Shown here: piece after piece, positions 1-8,205 of the stretch
Layout of the letters: each line of letters starts with the position of its first letter
How positions within the stretch are numbered: the stretch's first letter is position 1
From: Nocardiopsis flavescens
GTDB taxonomy: Bacteria > Actinomycetota > Actinomycetes > Streptosporangiales > Streptosporangiaceae
Direction of reading: 5' to 3'
Length of the DNA: 46,331 nt
Assembly (NCBI RefSeq): GCF_900141985.1
Contig: NZ_FQZK01000034.1
Location: 1-46,331, forward strand
Notes under the pieces: model-generated
The model's input: only the letters and a program-made list of their open reading frames with translations
The model's database searches: none
What the model was told of the DNA's origin: nothing
Translations under genes and position numbers: made by a program

Positions 1-904
1 CACCACCGAGAACCCCTTCTTCTCCGTGGTCGGGCCGCTGCTGTCGCGCTCCCTCCTGCTCACCCTGGAGTCCCTGGACGACGCCGACGTGCACGCCCTG
101 CTGGAGCGGGCGCTCGCCGACGAGCGCGGCCTGGACGGGCGCTACACGCTCACCGGCGAGGCCGCCGACGACCTCGTCCGGCTGGCCGGGGGCGACGGCC
201 GCCGCTCCCTCACCTACCTGGAGGCCGCGGCGCTGGTCGCCGGGCCGCCCGCCGCGGAGCCGGTGGAGATCACCGCCGCCCACCTGGAACGGGCCGTGGA
301 CCGGCACGCCGTCCGCTACGACCGCTCCGGAGACCAGCACTACGACGTCGTCAGCGCGTTCATCAAGAGCATGCGGGGCAGCGACCCCGACGCCGCCCTG
401 CACTACCTGGCCCGCATGATCGAGGCGGGGGAGGACCCCCGGTTCATCGCCCGCCGCATCGTCGTGCACGCCAGCGAGGACGTCGGCATGGCCGACCCCA
501 CGGCGCTCCAGACGGCCGTGGCCGCCGCCCAGGCCGTCGAGCTGATCGGCATGCCCGAGGCGCGCATCAACCTGGCGCAGGCCGTCATCCACATCAGCGT
601 GGCGCCCAAGTCCAACGCGGTGGTCACCGCCATCGGCGAGGCGCTCGCCGACGTGCGGGCCGGACACGCCGGCCCGGTCCCGCGCCACCTGCGCGACGGC
701 CACTTCAAGGGGGCCGCGGAGCTGGGCCACGGCAAGGGCTACCTCTACGCGCACGACCACCCGGGCGGGGTCGCCCCCCAGGCGCACGCGCCCGAGGGGC
801 TGGAGGGCCGCGAGTACTACCGGCCCACCGAGCACGGCGCCGAGCGCCGTGTCTCGGAGGTGCTGCGCCGCATCAAGGAGGTCCTGCGCCGCGGCCGGCC
901 CTGA
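1..904 (+). CDS. rarA: RarA/MgsA recombination factor, 3' part
   Basis: C-terminal part of replication-associated recombination protein A, a clamp-loader-like AAA+ ATPase that acts at stalled replication forks. The reading frame is already open at base 2 and begins with residues TTENPFFSVVGPLLSRS, which corresponds to the sensor region just after the ATPase core of the family. The Walker A and B motifs lie upstream of the window. The visible part covers the lid and the C-terminal oligomerisation domain, with the conserved stretches SAFIKSMRGSDPDAALHYL and RRIVVHASEDVGMADP. It ends at TGA 902-904, converging on the kinase-like gene on the other strand. Identification is firm; the start is outside the window. 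Confidence 0.93.
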   Translation, partial: TTENPFFSVVGPLLSRSLLLTLESLDDADVHALLERALADERGLDGRYTLTGEAADDLVRLAGGDGRRSLTYLEAAALVAGPPAAEPVEITAAHLERAVDRHAVRYDRSGDQHYDVVSAFIKSMRGSDPDAALHYLARMIEAGEDPRFIARRIVVHASEDVGMADPTALQTAVAAAQAVELIGMPEARINLAQAVIHISVAPKSNAVVTAIGEALADVRAGHAGPVPRHLRDGHFKGAAELGHGKGYLYAHDHPGGVAPQAHAPEGLEGREYYRPTEHGAERRVSEVLRRIKEVLRRGRP

Positions 905-907
905 CCC

Positions 908-939
908 CGCTCCGGGTGCCCGGGGCGGTGCCGGGAGCG
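908..939. terminator. Hairpin between convergent genes
   Basis: Imperfect inverted repeat CGCTCCGG (908-915) / CCGGGAGCG (931-939) fills the 37-bp gap between the stop codons of rarA and the minus-strand kinase-like gene. No T tract follows. A bidirectional terminator is inferred from position. Confidence 0.45.
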
Positions 940-941
940 CA

Positions 942-2477
942 CTAGTCGGTGAAGAGCTCGGTGACCTGGACGATCTCCCGGGGCTCGCCCTCGGCGGGCT
1001 CCTCGTCGGAGAAGGTGACCTCCACGATCACCACCGGCCCCCACGACAGGTAGTCGATGAAGTCCCGGCCGGTCAGCTCCCAGGTGCCGCGCCCCTCCTC
1101 GTCCAGGAAGACGTGGTCGGGGGCGGCGCAGAACTTGGCGCACAGCACCTCGGCCTCGGGGTCGATCACGGCGGACGCGGAGTCCCCGGCCTCGTCCCAC
1201 TGCGCCGCCCAGTCCTGGTGGGTGGGCACGCCCTGCCCGCGCTCCGGCTCGTCGTCGCGGTCCACCGGGGTGAACACCCACGGCCCCTCCGCGACGTCCT
1301 CCTGCTCGGCGGGGTCGAAGCGCACCACCAGCGTCCGGGGCACCTCGGGGGAGGGGGAGGGGGAAGCCTCCTCCTGCGCGGTGTCGGCCACCAGCGCCTC
1401 GTCCTCGGGGGAACCCGCCAGCAGGGCCACGCCCCACACGCCCGCGCCGACCACCGCCACGGCGAGCACGCCCGCGCCCACCAGCAGCGGCACCCGCGGG
1501 GACGTCCGCGCCGGCGGACGGCCCTCCAGCCGGATCACCCGGGGCACGCGCTGGGCGGGCTCGACCGCCCGCCACTCGCGCTCCATCAGGGCGGCCAGCT
1601 CCTCGCGGTCGGGCGGCCCGGAGCTGTCCCGGCCGTTCTCCCGCTGCCAGACGGCCAGGACCGAGCCGATCACCTCGTGCAGGCTGGGCCGCGCCCCCGG
1701 CTCGGGCGCCAGGGCCCGGGACACCAGCGGCACCAGCCCCTTGGGCAGCCCGGTCAGGTTGTGCTCCCCGGCCGCGGCGCGCGCGGCGATCTCCTCGGGC
1801 TCCCCGGCACCGAAGGGCAGCCTCCCCGTGCCCGCGTAGGCGGTGACCGCGCCCCAGGCGAACACGTCGGCGGAGGGCGACGCCTGCGCGCCGGTGAACC
1901 GCTCCGGGCTCAGCCAGGTCGCGCCCGTCCCGTCCGCGTGCGCGTCCGCGACGGCGCAGTCCATGATGTGCGGGCCGCGCGACTCCAGCAGCACCCGCTC
2001 GTGGTTGAGCGACCCGTGCGCGATACCGCGCGCGTGCAGCGCGGACAGGCCCTCGGCCAGGCCGACGGCCAGCGCCAGGAGCTTGCCGGTGCCCAGGCCG
2101 CCGCGCTTGGTCACCAGGTGGGAGAGCCGCTGGCCCTCCATGTACGGCATCGCCAGCCAGGGCCGCTCGGCCCGGCCGTCGAACGCGGCGGGGACGACCA
2201 CGCGCGCCGGGTCCACCTGCGCCAGCGCGGTCAGCCGCCGCACGAGCGCCTCCCGCTCGGGCTCGGTGGCGGGTGTCCGCAGGACCTTCACGGCGACCAG
2301 CCGCTCGCCCGCGGTGGGCGACGCGGCGTCCACCGCGGCGTAGACGGTTCCGGACGCCCCCTGTCCCAGCCGCCCGAGGACGAGGTAGGGACCTATCCGC
2401 GTCGGATCGTCCGGATACAGCGGGGGGAGGTGCTCCGGTACCAGTACGGAGATCTCTCGGGGAGAACGAGGGCTCAT
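942..2477 (-). CDS. Membrane-anchored Ser/Thr kinase-like protein, probable pseudokinase
   Basis: 511-residue protein of the bacterial (Hanks-type) kinase fold. The glycine loop (LGRLGQGASGTVY, about residues 34-46) and the VAVK lysine (K64) are present. The catalytic loop, normally HRDLKPxN, reads HGSLNHER (154-161), so the base Asp, the Lys and the metal-binding Asn are all replaced. The DFG motif is D-C-A (173-175) and APE is SPE (190-192). A transmembrane helix at about 330-354 is followed by an acidic extracytoplasmic domain (355-511) with a Ser/Pro linker and a close Cys pair (LCAKFC). It may still bind ATP but is unlikely to transfer phosphate; a scaffold or sensor role like the MviN/MurJ-associated pseudokinase is an inference. 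The start is ATG at 2477, preceded by an AGGA Shine-Dalgarno element. Confidence 0.85.
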   Translation of the reverse strand: MSPRSPREISVLVPEHLPPLYPDDPTRIGPYLVLGRLGQGASGTVYAAVDAASPTAGERLVAVKVLRTPATEPEREALVRRLTALAQVDPARVVVPAAFDGRAERPWLAMPYMEGQRLSHLVTKRGGLGTGKLLALAVGLAEGLSALHARGIAHGSLNHERVLLESRGPHIMDCAVADAHADGTGATWLSPERFTGAQASPSADVFAWGAVTAYAGTGRLPFGAGEPEEIAARAAAGEHNLTGLPKGLVPLVSRALAPEPGARPSLHEVIGSVLAVWQRENGRDSSGPPDREELAALMEREWRAVEPAQRVPRVIRLEGRPPARTSPRVPLLVGAGVLAVAVVGAGVWGVALLAGSPEDEALVADTAQEEASPSPSPEVPRTLVVRFDPAEQEDVAEGPWVFTPVDRDDEPERGQGVPTHQDWAAQWDEAGDSASAVIDPEAEVLCAKFCAAPDHVFLDEEGRGTWELTGRDFIDYLSWGPVVIVEVTFSDEEPAEGEPREIVQVTELFTD

Positions 2478-2815
2478 GGGTGTCCTGTCGCGATGCTTCC
2501 GGGCCTACGGGACGGCGGAGTATCCGGACATCGTAGTGAAGTTCCGGATCCACGTTCATTCTCCCGAATGACCGGGACACGAATCGACATCCGCGTCCGC
2601 CACCGGCCACCGGCGGGGCGGCGCGCCCGGGGCGAGGCCCGCACGCGTCCGCCGGCCCGACGCGATATGGTCGGCCGGAACCCGTCGGTTCGGACGCCCC
2701 CACCCCGGAGCGCGGCCGGCGGCGGACGGCCCCCGGCGCTCTCCGGCGCACGCGCGGGGGACCGCGTCGCACACAGACCCTCGAAAGTCACCCCTATCCG
2801 CCTTACGGAGCCCGC
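2478..2815. other. Divergent intergenic region
   Basis: 338 bp between the minus-strand kinase-like gene and the plus-strand DUF948 gene. It must hold both promoters. On the minus strand a TACGAT hexamer (about 2528-2533) is a possible -10 without a convincing -35. No small gene, RNA or clear operator was seen. Confidence 0.4.
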
Positions 2816-3208
2816 ATGCTTACCGGAGGAGAGGTCGCCGCGCTCGTCGCCGCGGTGGTCTGGGCGGTGCTGGCCACGTTCATCTGCGTGGCGCTCGTCA
2901 AACTGATCAAGCTCATCAACGCCGCGACCGCGGTCGTCTCCGAACTGGGCGACCGCACCCCGCCCCTGATGGACGACGTGGCCGCCACGGTCGACCGCGC
3001 CAACACCTCGCTGGAGCGCGTGGAGGAGATCACCGCCAACGCGCAGGCCAGCAGCGAGGACGTCGCCACCATGACCGCGCTGACCCGTTCGGTGGTCACC
3101 GGACCGCTGGTGAAGGCCGCCTCGCTGTCCTACGGGGTCCGCCGGGTCCTGGGCCGGCGCCGCGCCCTGGCGGTCGTGCGCAGCCGCCGCCGGAAGGAGA
3201 ACCGGTGA
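2816..3208 (+). CDS. DUF948 membrane protein
   Basis: 130-residue protein with one N-terminal membrane helix (about residues 6-30), then an amphipathic, probably coiled-coil stretch (SELGDRTPPLMDDVAATVDR onward) and a very basic C-terminus (RRRALAVVRSRRRKENR). This is the layout of DUF948 proteins found just upstream of alaS in many actinobacteria and Firmicutes. The function is unknown; a structural envelope role is usually suggested. The start ATG at 2816 is the first one before the membrane helix. The stop overlaps the next gene as GTGA, so the two are translationally coupled. Confidence 0.8.
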   Translation: MLTGGEVAALVAAVVWAVLATFICVALVKLIKLINAATAVVSELGDRTPPLMDDVAATVDRANTSLERVEEITANAQASSEDVATMTALTRSVVTGPLVKAASLSYGVRRVLGRRRALAVVRSRRRKENR

Positions 3209-3477
3209 TCGGGCGGCTGTTCTACCTCGCCGCCGGCGCCGCCCTGGGCGGGTACGCCGTGCACCGCGTCCACCGGGCCCGCCGCGCCCTCACCCCGGGC
3301 GGCATCGCCGAGCGGGTGGAGGGCAGGGTCGGCGAGTACCGGGGCGCCCTGCGGGAGCTGAACGAGGACCTGGCGGACGCCGTCCGCGAGCAGGAGGAGG
3401 AGCTGCTGCGCGTCTACGCGCCCCGCCGCTCCCGCGCCCTGCCCCGGACCGGGCGCGGAGCCCTCCCCGAGGACTGA
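3205..3477 (+). CDS. Small DUF6167-type protein
   Basis: 90-residue protein with a short hydrophobic N-terminus (FYLAAGAALGGYAVH), then a basic and an acidic helical segment (RELNEDLADAVREQEEELL). It resembles the small DUF6167 proteins that follow DUF948 genes in actinomycetes. The GTG start at 3205 overlaps the preceding TGA. A hairpin follows within 10 bp, so this two-gene unit ends here rather than running into alaS. Function unknown. Confidence 0.7.
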   Translation: MIGRLFYLAAGAALGGYAVHRVHRARRALTPGGIAERVEGRVGEYRGALRELNEDLADAVREQEEELLRVYAPRRSRALPRTGRGALPED

Positions 3478-3483
3478 CCGGCC

Positions 3484-3503
3484 CCGGGGCCCTCGGGCCC
3501 CGG
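3484..3503 (+). terminator. Terminator after DUF948/DUF6167 pair
   Basis: Perfect inverted repeat CCGGGGCCC (3484-3492) / GGGCCCCGG (3495-3503), seven bases after the stop codon at 3475-3477. There is no T tract, as is common in very GC-rich genomes. Confidence 0.5.
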
Positions 3504-3680
3504 CCGCCGCCGTGCCGCCGCGGGTCCGTGTCCGCGCGCCCTCCGGCACCGCCCCGTGCGGCGGTGCCCCCGTACGGCTGCGGCGTGTACCCCTCCCCAC
3601 CGGCCCCGGGCGCCTGCCCCGGCGGCTCCGCGCGGCCGTGCCACCGGTGTCCTTCGCCGCCGAACCCGGATATCCCCCGG

Positions 3681-4145
3681 CGCCCGCGTGGCCTGCGGCC
3701 GTGCCCGCACGGCGCGGTGCTGTGCCCCCGTGTCCGCGCGCCGTGCTTCCTTCACGGCCGGGCCCGGCGGTCCGCCCGGCCCCCGGCGCCCGCGTGGCCT
3801 GCGGCCGTGCCCGCACGGCGCGGTGGTGTTCCCCCGTGTCCGCGCGCCGTTGTGCGTCCGTACGGCTGCGGTGGCCCCTCCTCGCCGGCCCCGGGCACCT
3901 CCCGGGCCCCTGGCGCCCCTCCGGTTTCGTGCGTCCCGTGCGTCCGTGTGCCGTCGCAGGGCCGCGACGCGGGTCCCGCACCGCAGGCTCCTGGGGCCTC
4001 CCGGCCCCCGGTACCCGCGTGGCCTGCGGCCGTGCCCGCACGGCGCGGTGGTGTTCCCCCGTGCCGTTGCCGCTTCGGTGCGGCCCGGGCGGCCCCCCTC
4101 GCCGGCCCCGGGCGTCTCCCGGGCCCCTGGCGCCCCTCCGGTTTC
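3681..4145. repeat. Near-identical direct repeats (units A and B)
   Basis: Unit A occurs at 3681-3744, 3787-3850 and 4014-4063. Copies 1 and 2 agree at about 62 of 64 positions, and copy 3 matches over its first 50. Unit B occurs at 3881-3928 and 4098-4145 with about 46 of 48 matches. A2-B1 and A3-B2 form a larger duplication of roughly 220 bp. Unit A contains the inverted repeat GCCGTGC-CC-GCACGGC. The high identity in non-coding DNA indicates recent duplication or a conserved extragenic element. Confidence 0.75.
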
Positions 4146-4512
4146 AGGTGCCCCCGTCCCAGGGGCTCCGTTCGCGCGCGGCCGACCGGGACCGCCGCGG
4201 GCGCCCCCGGGGGTGCCGCGCCGCGCCGGAACGCCCCCCGCGCGGTGCACCGCGAACCCGTACGGGTCCGGCCGACCCGGCGCCCGCCGGTGCCCGACGG
4301 CGATAGCCTGGGAACAACCGAGGTCCCGGCGTTGTCGTGAACACGACGGGCCCCGGGGGCGGTCGTCCGGAAGGTCGGCCGCGAAGGAGAAAACCACAGG
4401 CATCCGCGTGGTCGCGCCCCTACCATGGGGCACCGAAACGACCACGCGCAATCAGGTCCCGGCCAGGGACGGGCCCGCCGAGGGCGGCGGAGCCGAGCAC
4501 AGGAGGGCATCC

Positions 4513-7182
4513 ATGGAGACGGCAGAGATCGCGCGCCGCTTCCTCAGTTTCTTCGAGAAGAACGGACACACCGTGGTGCCCTCGGCAAGCCTCATCGCCG
4601 AAGACCCCACGCTGCTGCTGGTCCCCGCAGGCATGGTCCCCTTCAAGCCCTACTTCCTGGGCCAGCGCACTCCGCCGTTCGAGACCGCCACCAGCGTCCA
4701 GAAGTGCATCCGCACCAAGGACATCGAGGAGGTGGGCAAGACCTCCAGGCACGCCACCTTCTTCCAGATGCTCGGCAACTTCTCCTTCGGCGCCTACTTC
4801 AAGGAGCAGGCGATCCCGCTGGCGTGGGAGCTGGTCACCACCCCGGTCGCGGACGGCGGCTTCGGCATCGACCCGGAGCGGCTGTGGGTCACCGTCTACC
4901 TCGACGACGACGAGGCCGCGGCGATCTGGCGCGACAAGGTGGGCGTGCGCCCCGAGCGCATCCAGCGCATGGGCATGGAGGAGAACTACTGGTCGATGGG
5001 CGTCCCCGGACCCTGCGGCCCGTGCTCCGAGATCTTCTACGACCGCGGCCCCGAGTACGGGGTCGAGGGCGGCCCCGAGGCGGACGAGAACCGCTACATC
5101 GAGATCTGGAACCTCGTCTTCATGCAGTACGAGCGGGGTGAGGGCGGCGACAAGTCCGGCTTCCCGATCCTCGGCGACCTGCCCAAGAAGAACATCGACA
5201 CCGGCCTGGGCCTGGAGCGCCTGGCCGCGGTCCTCCAGGGCGTCGACAACATCTACGAGACCGACATCATCGGGCGCGTCCTGCACCGCGCCGCGGAGCT
5301 GGCCGGGGTCCGCTACGGCGACGACCACGGGCAGGACGTCCTGCTGCGCGTGGTCGCCGACCACGTGCGCAGCGCCGTCATGCTGGTCGGCGACGGCGTC
5401 AAGCCCGGCAACGAGAAGGCGGGCTACGTCCTGCGCCGCATCCTGCGCCGCTCCATCCGCAACATGCGCCTGCTCTCGGGCACCGACACCGCGTACATGC
5501 ACGACCTCACCGCGGTCAGCATCGACGCGATGAAGGACATCTACCCCGACCTGGCCGACAAGGCCGACGTGATCCACGGTGTCATCGACACCGAGGAGGC
5601 CGGCTTCGCCGACACCCTGCGCTCGGGCACCACCCTGTTCACGCGGGCGGCGGAGCGCACCCGCCACGCGGGCGGCACCGTCTTCTCCGGCTCCGACGCC
5701 TTCCAGCTCCACGACACCTACGGCTTCCCCATCGACCTCACCCTGGAGATGGCGGCCGAGCAGGGCCTCACCGTGGACGAGACGGCCTTCCGCGAGCTCA
5801 TGCAGCGGCAGAAGGACACCGCCAAGGCGGACGCCAAGGCCAAGAAGCTCGGCAACGCGGACGTCTCCCTCTACGCGCAGCTGCTGGAGGGCGCGGGCGC
5901 CACCGACTTCCTCGGCTACACCGACGTCCTGAGCGAGTCCGCGGTCCGGGGCATCGTGGTCGGCGGGGTCTCCTCGCCCGCCGCCCGCGAGGGCGAGAAG
6001 GTCGAGATCGTCCTGGACCGGACCCCGTTCTACGCCGAGAGCGGCGGCCAGCTGGCCGACACCGGAACGCTCACCGTCGAGGGCCGCGCGGTCGTTGACG
6101 TCGAGGACGTGCAAAAGCCCCTGCCGGGCCTGTTCGTCCACCGGGGCACCGTCCGCGCGGGCGAGATCGCCGTGGACGACACCGTGCACGCCGCCATCGA
6201 CACCGGGCGCCGCCACGCCATCGAGCGCTCCCACTCGGCGACCCACCTCATCCACTCGGCGCTGCGCAACGCGCTGGGCCCGTCGGCGGGCCAGGCCGGC
6301 TCGGAGAACAGCCCCGGCCGCCTGCGCTTCGACTTCACCGCCGACAACGCCCTGGGCGAGTCGCGGCTGTCGGAGGTCGAGGAGGAGGTCAACACCGTCC
6401 TGTCCGGCGACATCGCGGTGCGCACCGAGGAGAAGACCCTCGACGAGGCCCTCAAGATGGGCGCGCTGGCCATGTTCGGCGAGAAGTACGGCGACCGCGT
6501 CCGCGTGGTGGAGATGAGCGACTACTCCGTCGAGCTGTGCGGCGGCACCCACGTGCCCTCCACGGCGCGGCTGGGCATCGTCAAGCTCCTGGGCGAGTCC
6601 TCCACCGGCTCCGGCGTGCGCCGCGTCGAGGCGCTGGTCGGCGTCGACGCCTTCCGCCGCCTGTCCAAGGAGTCGGCCCTGGTCGGCCGGATCTCCGAGC
6701 AGCTCAAGAGCCCCCGGGAGGAGCTGCCCGAGCGGATCGACTCGGTCGTCTCCCGGCTGCGCGCCGCGGAGAAGGAGATCGAGAGGCTGCGCGCCGCGCA
6801 GGTCCTCCAGGCCGCGGGCTCCATCGCGGAGCGGGCCCGCCGCCACGGCCCGGCGCTGGTCGTGGCCGAGCAGGCCCCCGAGGGCGCGGGCGGCGACGAG
6901 CTGCGCGCCCTGGCCGCCGACGTGCGCGGCCGCCTGGGCGAGGCGGAGCCCGCCGTGGTGGCGCTGACCGCAGTGCCCAAGGACCGCCCGGTCGTGGTCA
7001 TCGCGGTCAACAAGGCGGCCCAGAAGGCCGGGATCAAGGCCGGCGACCTGGTGGGCGTGGCGGCCCGCGCGCTCGGCGGAGGCGGCGGCGGCAAGCCCGA
7101 CATCGCCCAGGGCGGCGGCACCGACGCGTCCAAGGTGGACGAGGCGCTGCGGGCCGTCGAGGCCCGCGTCGCCGGCGCCTGA
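4513..7182 (+). CDS. alaS: Alanyl-tRNA synthetase
   Basis: 889-residue enzyme that charges tRNA-Ala and hydrolyses mis-charged Ser/Gly-tRNA. The class II core is at the N-terminus (FETATSVQKCIRTKDIEEVG, FFQMLGNFSFGAYF). The editing domain keeps both zinc/editing motifs, HSATH (H574, H578) and CGGTH (C676, H680). The C-terminal C-Ala domain ends with a glycine-rich segment (LGGGGGGKPDIAQGGG). The length is normal. ATG at 4513 is chosen because AGGAGGG lies at 4501-4507 and the family begins with METAEI; the frame upstream is repeat DNA. It is expressed alone, since a strong hairpin follows the stop. Confidence 0.97.
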   Translation: METAEIARRFLSFFEKNGHTVVPSASLIAEDPTLLLVPAGMVPFKPYFLGQRTPPFETATSVQKCIRTKDIEEVGKTSRHATFFQMLGNFSFGAYFKEQAIPLAWELVTTPVADGGFGIDPERLWVTVYLDDDEAAAIWRDKVGVRPERIQRMGMEENYWSMGVPGPCGPCSEIFYDRGPEYGVEGGPEADENRYIEIWNLVFMQYERGEGGDKSGFPILGDLPKKNIDTGLGLERLAAVLQGVDNIYETDIIGRVLHRAAELAGVRYGDDHGQDVLLRVVADHVRSAVMLVGDGVKPGNEKAGYVLRRILRRSIRNMRLLSGTDTAYMHDLTAVSIDAMKDIYPDLADKADVIHGVIDTEEAGFADTLRSGTTLFTRAAERTRHAGGTVFSGSDAFQLHDTYGFPIDLTLEMAAEQGLTVDETAFRELMQRQKDTAKADAKAKKLGNADVSLYAQLLEGAGATDFLGYTDVLSESAVRGIVVGGVSSPAAREGEKVEIVLDRTPFYAESGGQLADTGTLTVEGRAVVDVEDVQKPLPGLFVHRGTVRAGEIAVDDTVHAAIDTGRRHAIERSHSATHLIHSALRNALGPSAGQAGSENSPGRLRFDFTADNALGESRLSEVEEEVNTVLSGDIAVRTEEKTLDEALKMGALAMFGEKYGDRVRVVEMSDYSVELCGGTHVPSTARLGIVKLLGESSTGSGVRRVEALVGVDAFRRLSKESALVGRISEQLKSPREELPERIDSVVSRLRAAEKEIERLRAAQVLQAAGSIAERARRHGPALVVAEQAPEGAGGDELRALAADVRGRLGEAEPAVVALTAVPKDRPVVVIAVNKAAQKAGIKAGDLVGVAARALGGGGGGKPDIAQGGGTDASKVDEALRAVEARVAGA

Positions 7183-7187
7183 GGCGT

Positions 7188-7249
7188 ACCGGACCCCGTC
7201 CGCGCCGCCGGCCCCCGGGCCGTGCGGGAACCCGCGGACGGGGTCCGGT
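7188..7249 (+). terminator. Long perfect hairpin after alaS
   Basis: Perfect 17-bp arms ACCGGACCCCGTCCGCG (7188-7204) and its complement (7233-7249), separated by 28 nt, begin six bases after the alaS stop. There is no T tract. This is the longest uninterrupted stem I found in the window. Confidence 0.65.
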
Positions 7250-7716
7250 GAGAGCGCTCCGGAGGAGCCCTTCTCCGGCGTGGTCTTCGCAACACGGGCG
7301 TGGTGACACACCGTGATGCAAGACGCCGGGTAACATCACGACCTGTGACGATCCGGGCGAACGCGGTCGTCCGCGAGCCCGGTTCCGGCCGTGCGCGCGG
7401 GACGGCCGCAGTGACGGGCGATTCGGGTGACTTACACTCGGATTCGGCCCCCACGACCGCTCCGCACCCCGTGCTGAGTCGGGCAGGCCGTCCGGACCGC
7501 TGTCCTGCGACCGCTCCGGATGGCCCAGGCTGCGTGCAGTCATCGAATCGGGCATACTGTGGCGCGTCACAGCCGATCACACGGCTGTCTGCGCGGAGTT
7601 CCCGCGATCCACCTGACGAACAGGACCACCGTGTCGAGGATTTTCCCATCGCGGTGCCGTGCCCGTACCGGGACGGCCCGCCCGTGCCGCCTTCCCCGAA
7701 CCGGGGGGCGCTCCTC
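7250..7716 (+). other. Leader/intergenic region upstream of ruvX
   Basis: About 470 bp between the alaS terminator and the ruvX start, with no recognisable gene. A 7-bp inverted repeat CGTGATG (7312-7318) / CATCACG (7334-7340) has its arms centred 22 bp apart, as an operator might. A promoter candidate is listed separately. The remaining 270 bp before ruvX shows no clear fold or leader peptide. Confidence 0.4.
7411..7438 (+). promoter_or_regulatory. Candidate promoter for ruvX-mltG-aroE
   Basis: GTGACG (7411-7416) and TACACT (7433-7438), 16 bp apart, resemble the TTGAC(A/G) and TANNNT elements of actinobacterial housekeeping promoters. If used, the transcript has a leader of about 270 nt. 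Confidence 0.35.
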
Positions 7717-8205
7717 GTGAGGAACGGTGTCCGCCTGGCCCTCGACCCGGGCAACGCCCGCATCGGTGTGGCCGTCAGCGACCCCTCCGGCATACTCGCC
7801 AGCCCGCTGGAGACGATCCCGCGCGGCAGGGGCGACAAGAACAGGGTCGCCCTGCTGGTCCTGGAGAAAGAGGCACGGGAGGTCGTCGTGGGTTACCCTG
7901 CCTCTCTGTCAGGTGAGGAAGGACCGGCGGCCCGGTCGGCCCGGGAGTTCGCGGCGGCGCTCGCCGGACTCCTGCACCCCGTCCCCGTCCGCCTGGTCGA
8001 CGAACGCCTCACCACCGTGACCGCGCAGGGACATCTGCTCTCCGGAGCCTCCTTCAGTAAGAAGGGCGCCAAGGGCGGTCGCGCCCGCCGAACGGTCATC
8101 GACCAGGCGGCGGCCACGGTCCTCCTGCAGAGCGCCTTGGACCAGGAACGGTCGACAGGCCGGCCCCCGGGCGAGATCGTCCGCTCCAGCCAGGGAGAAT
8201 CATGA
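7717..8205 (+). CDS. ruvX: YqgF/RuvX family Holliday junction resolvase
   Basis: 162-residue RNase H-fold nuclease; family members process Holliday junctions or pre-16S rRNA 5' ends. The first catalytic motif is LALDPGNARIGVAVSDP. The second acidic strand is RLVDERLTTVTA, and the C-terminal helix carries RRTVIDQAAATVLLQ with the third Asp. GTG at 7717 is chosen because homologues begin two to five residues before the RLALD strand and a run of six G lies at 7703-7708; an in-frame GTG at 7684 is the alternative. The stop overlaps the mltG start as ATGA. The set alaS-ruvX-mltG-aroE is a classic actinobacterial order. Confidence 0.92.
   Translation: MRNGVRLALDPGNARIGVAVSDPSGILASPLETIPRGRGDKNRVALLVLEKEAREVVVGYPASLSGEEGPAARSAREFAAALAGLLHPVPVRLVDERLTTVTAQGHLLSGASFSKKGAKGGRARRTVIDQAAATVLLQSALDQERSTGRPPGEIVRSSQGES

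Larger units (their letters stand above)
3478..4512. other. Long non-coding, repeat-filled gap upstream of alaS
   Basis: About 1 kb without a credible gene. Frames are open on both strands only because of extreme GC content; their translations are low-complexity Pro/Arg/Ala/Gly and carry no recognisable domain. The middle holds the direct repeats listed separately. Near the alaS end, TAGCCT (4304-4309) is a possible -10 hexamer, but I see no good -35. No T-box specifier/antiterminator sequence was found. Confidence 0.7.

Noticed and set aside
3556..4512. Possible 319-residue N-terminal extension of AlaS
   Set aside because: The frame is open but runs through non-coding repeats; AlaS homology starts at 4513, directly after a strong Shine-Dalgarno sequence.
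4310..4512. T-box riboswitch upstream of alaS (also checked before pheS and tyrS)
   Set aside because: No AGGGTGGNACCGCG-type antiterminator sequence or terminator pair was found in any of the three leaders.
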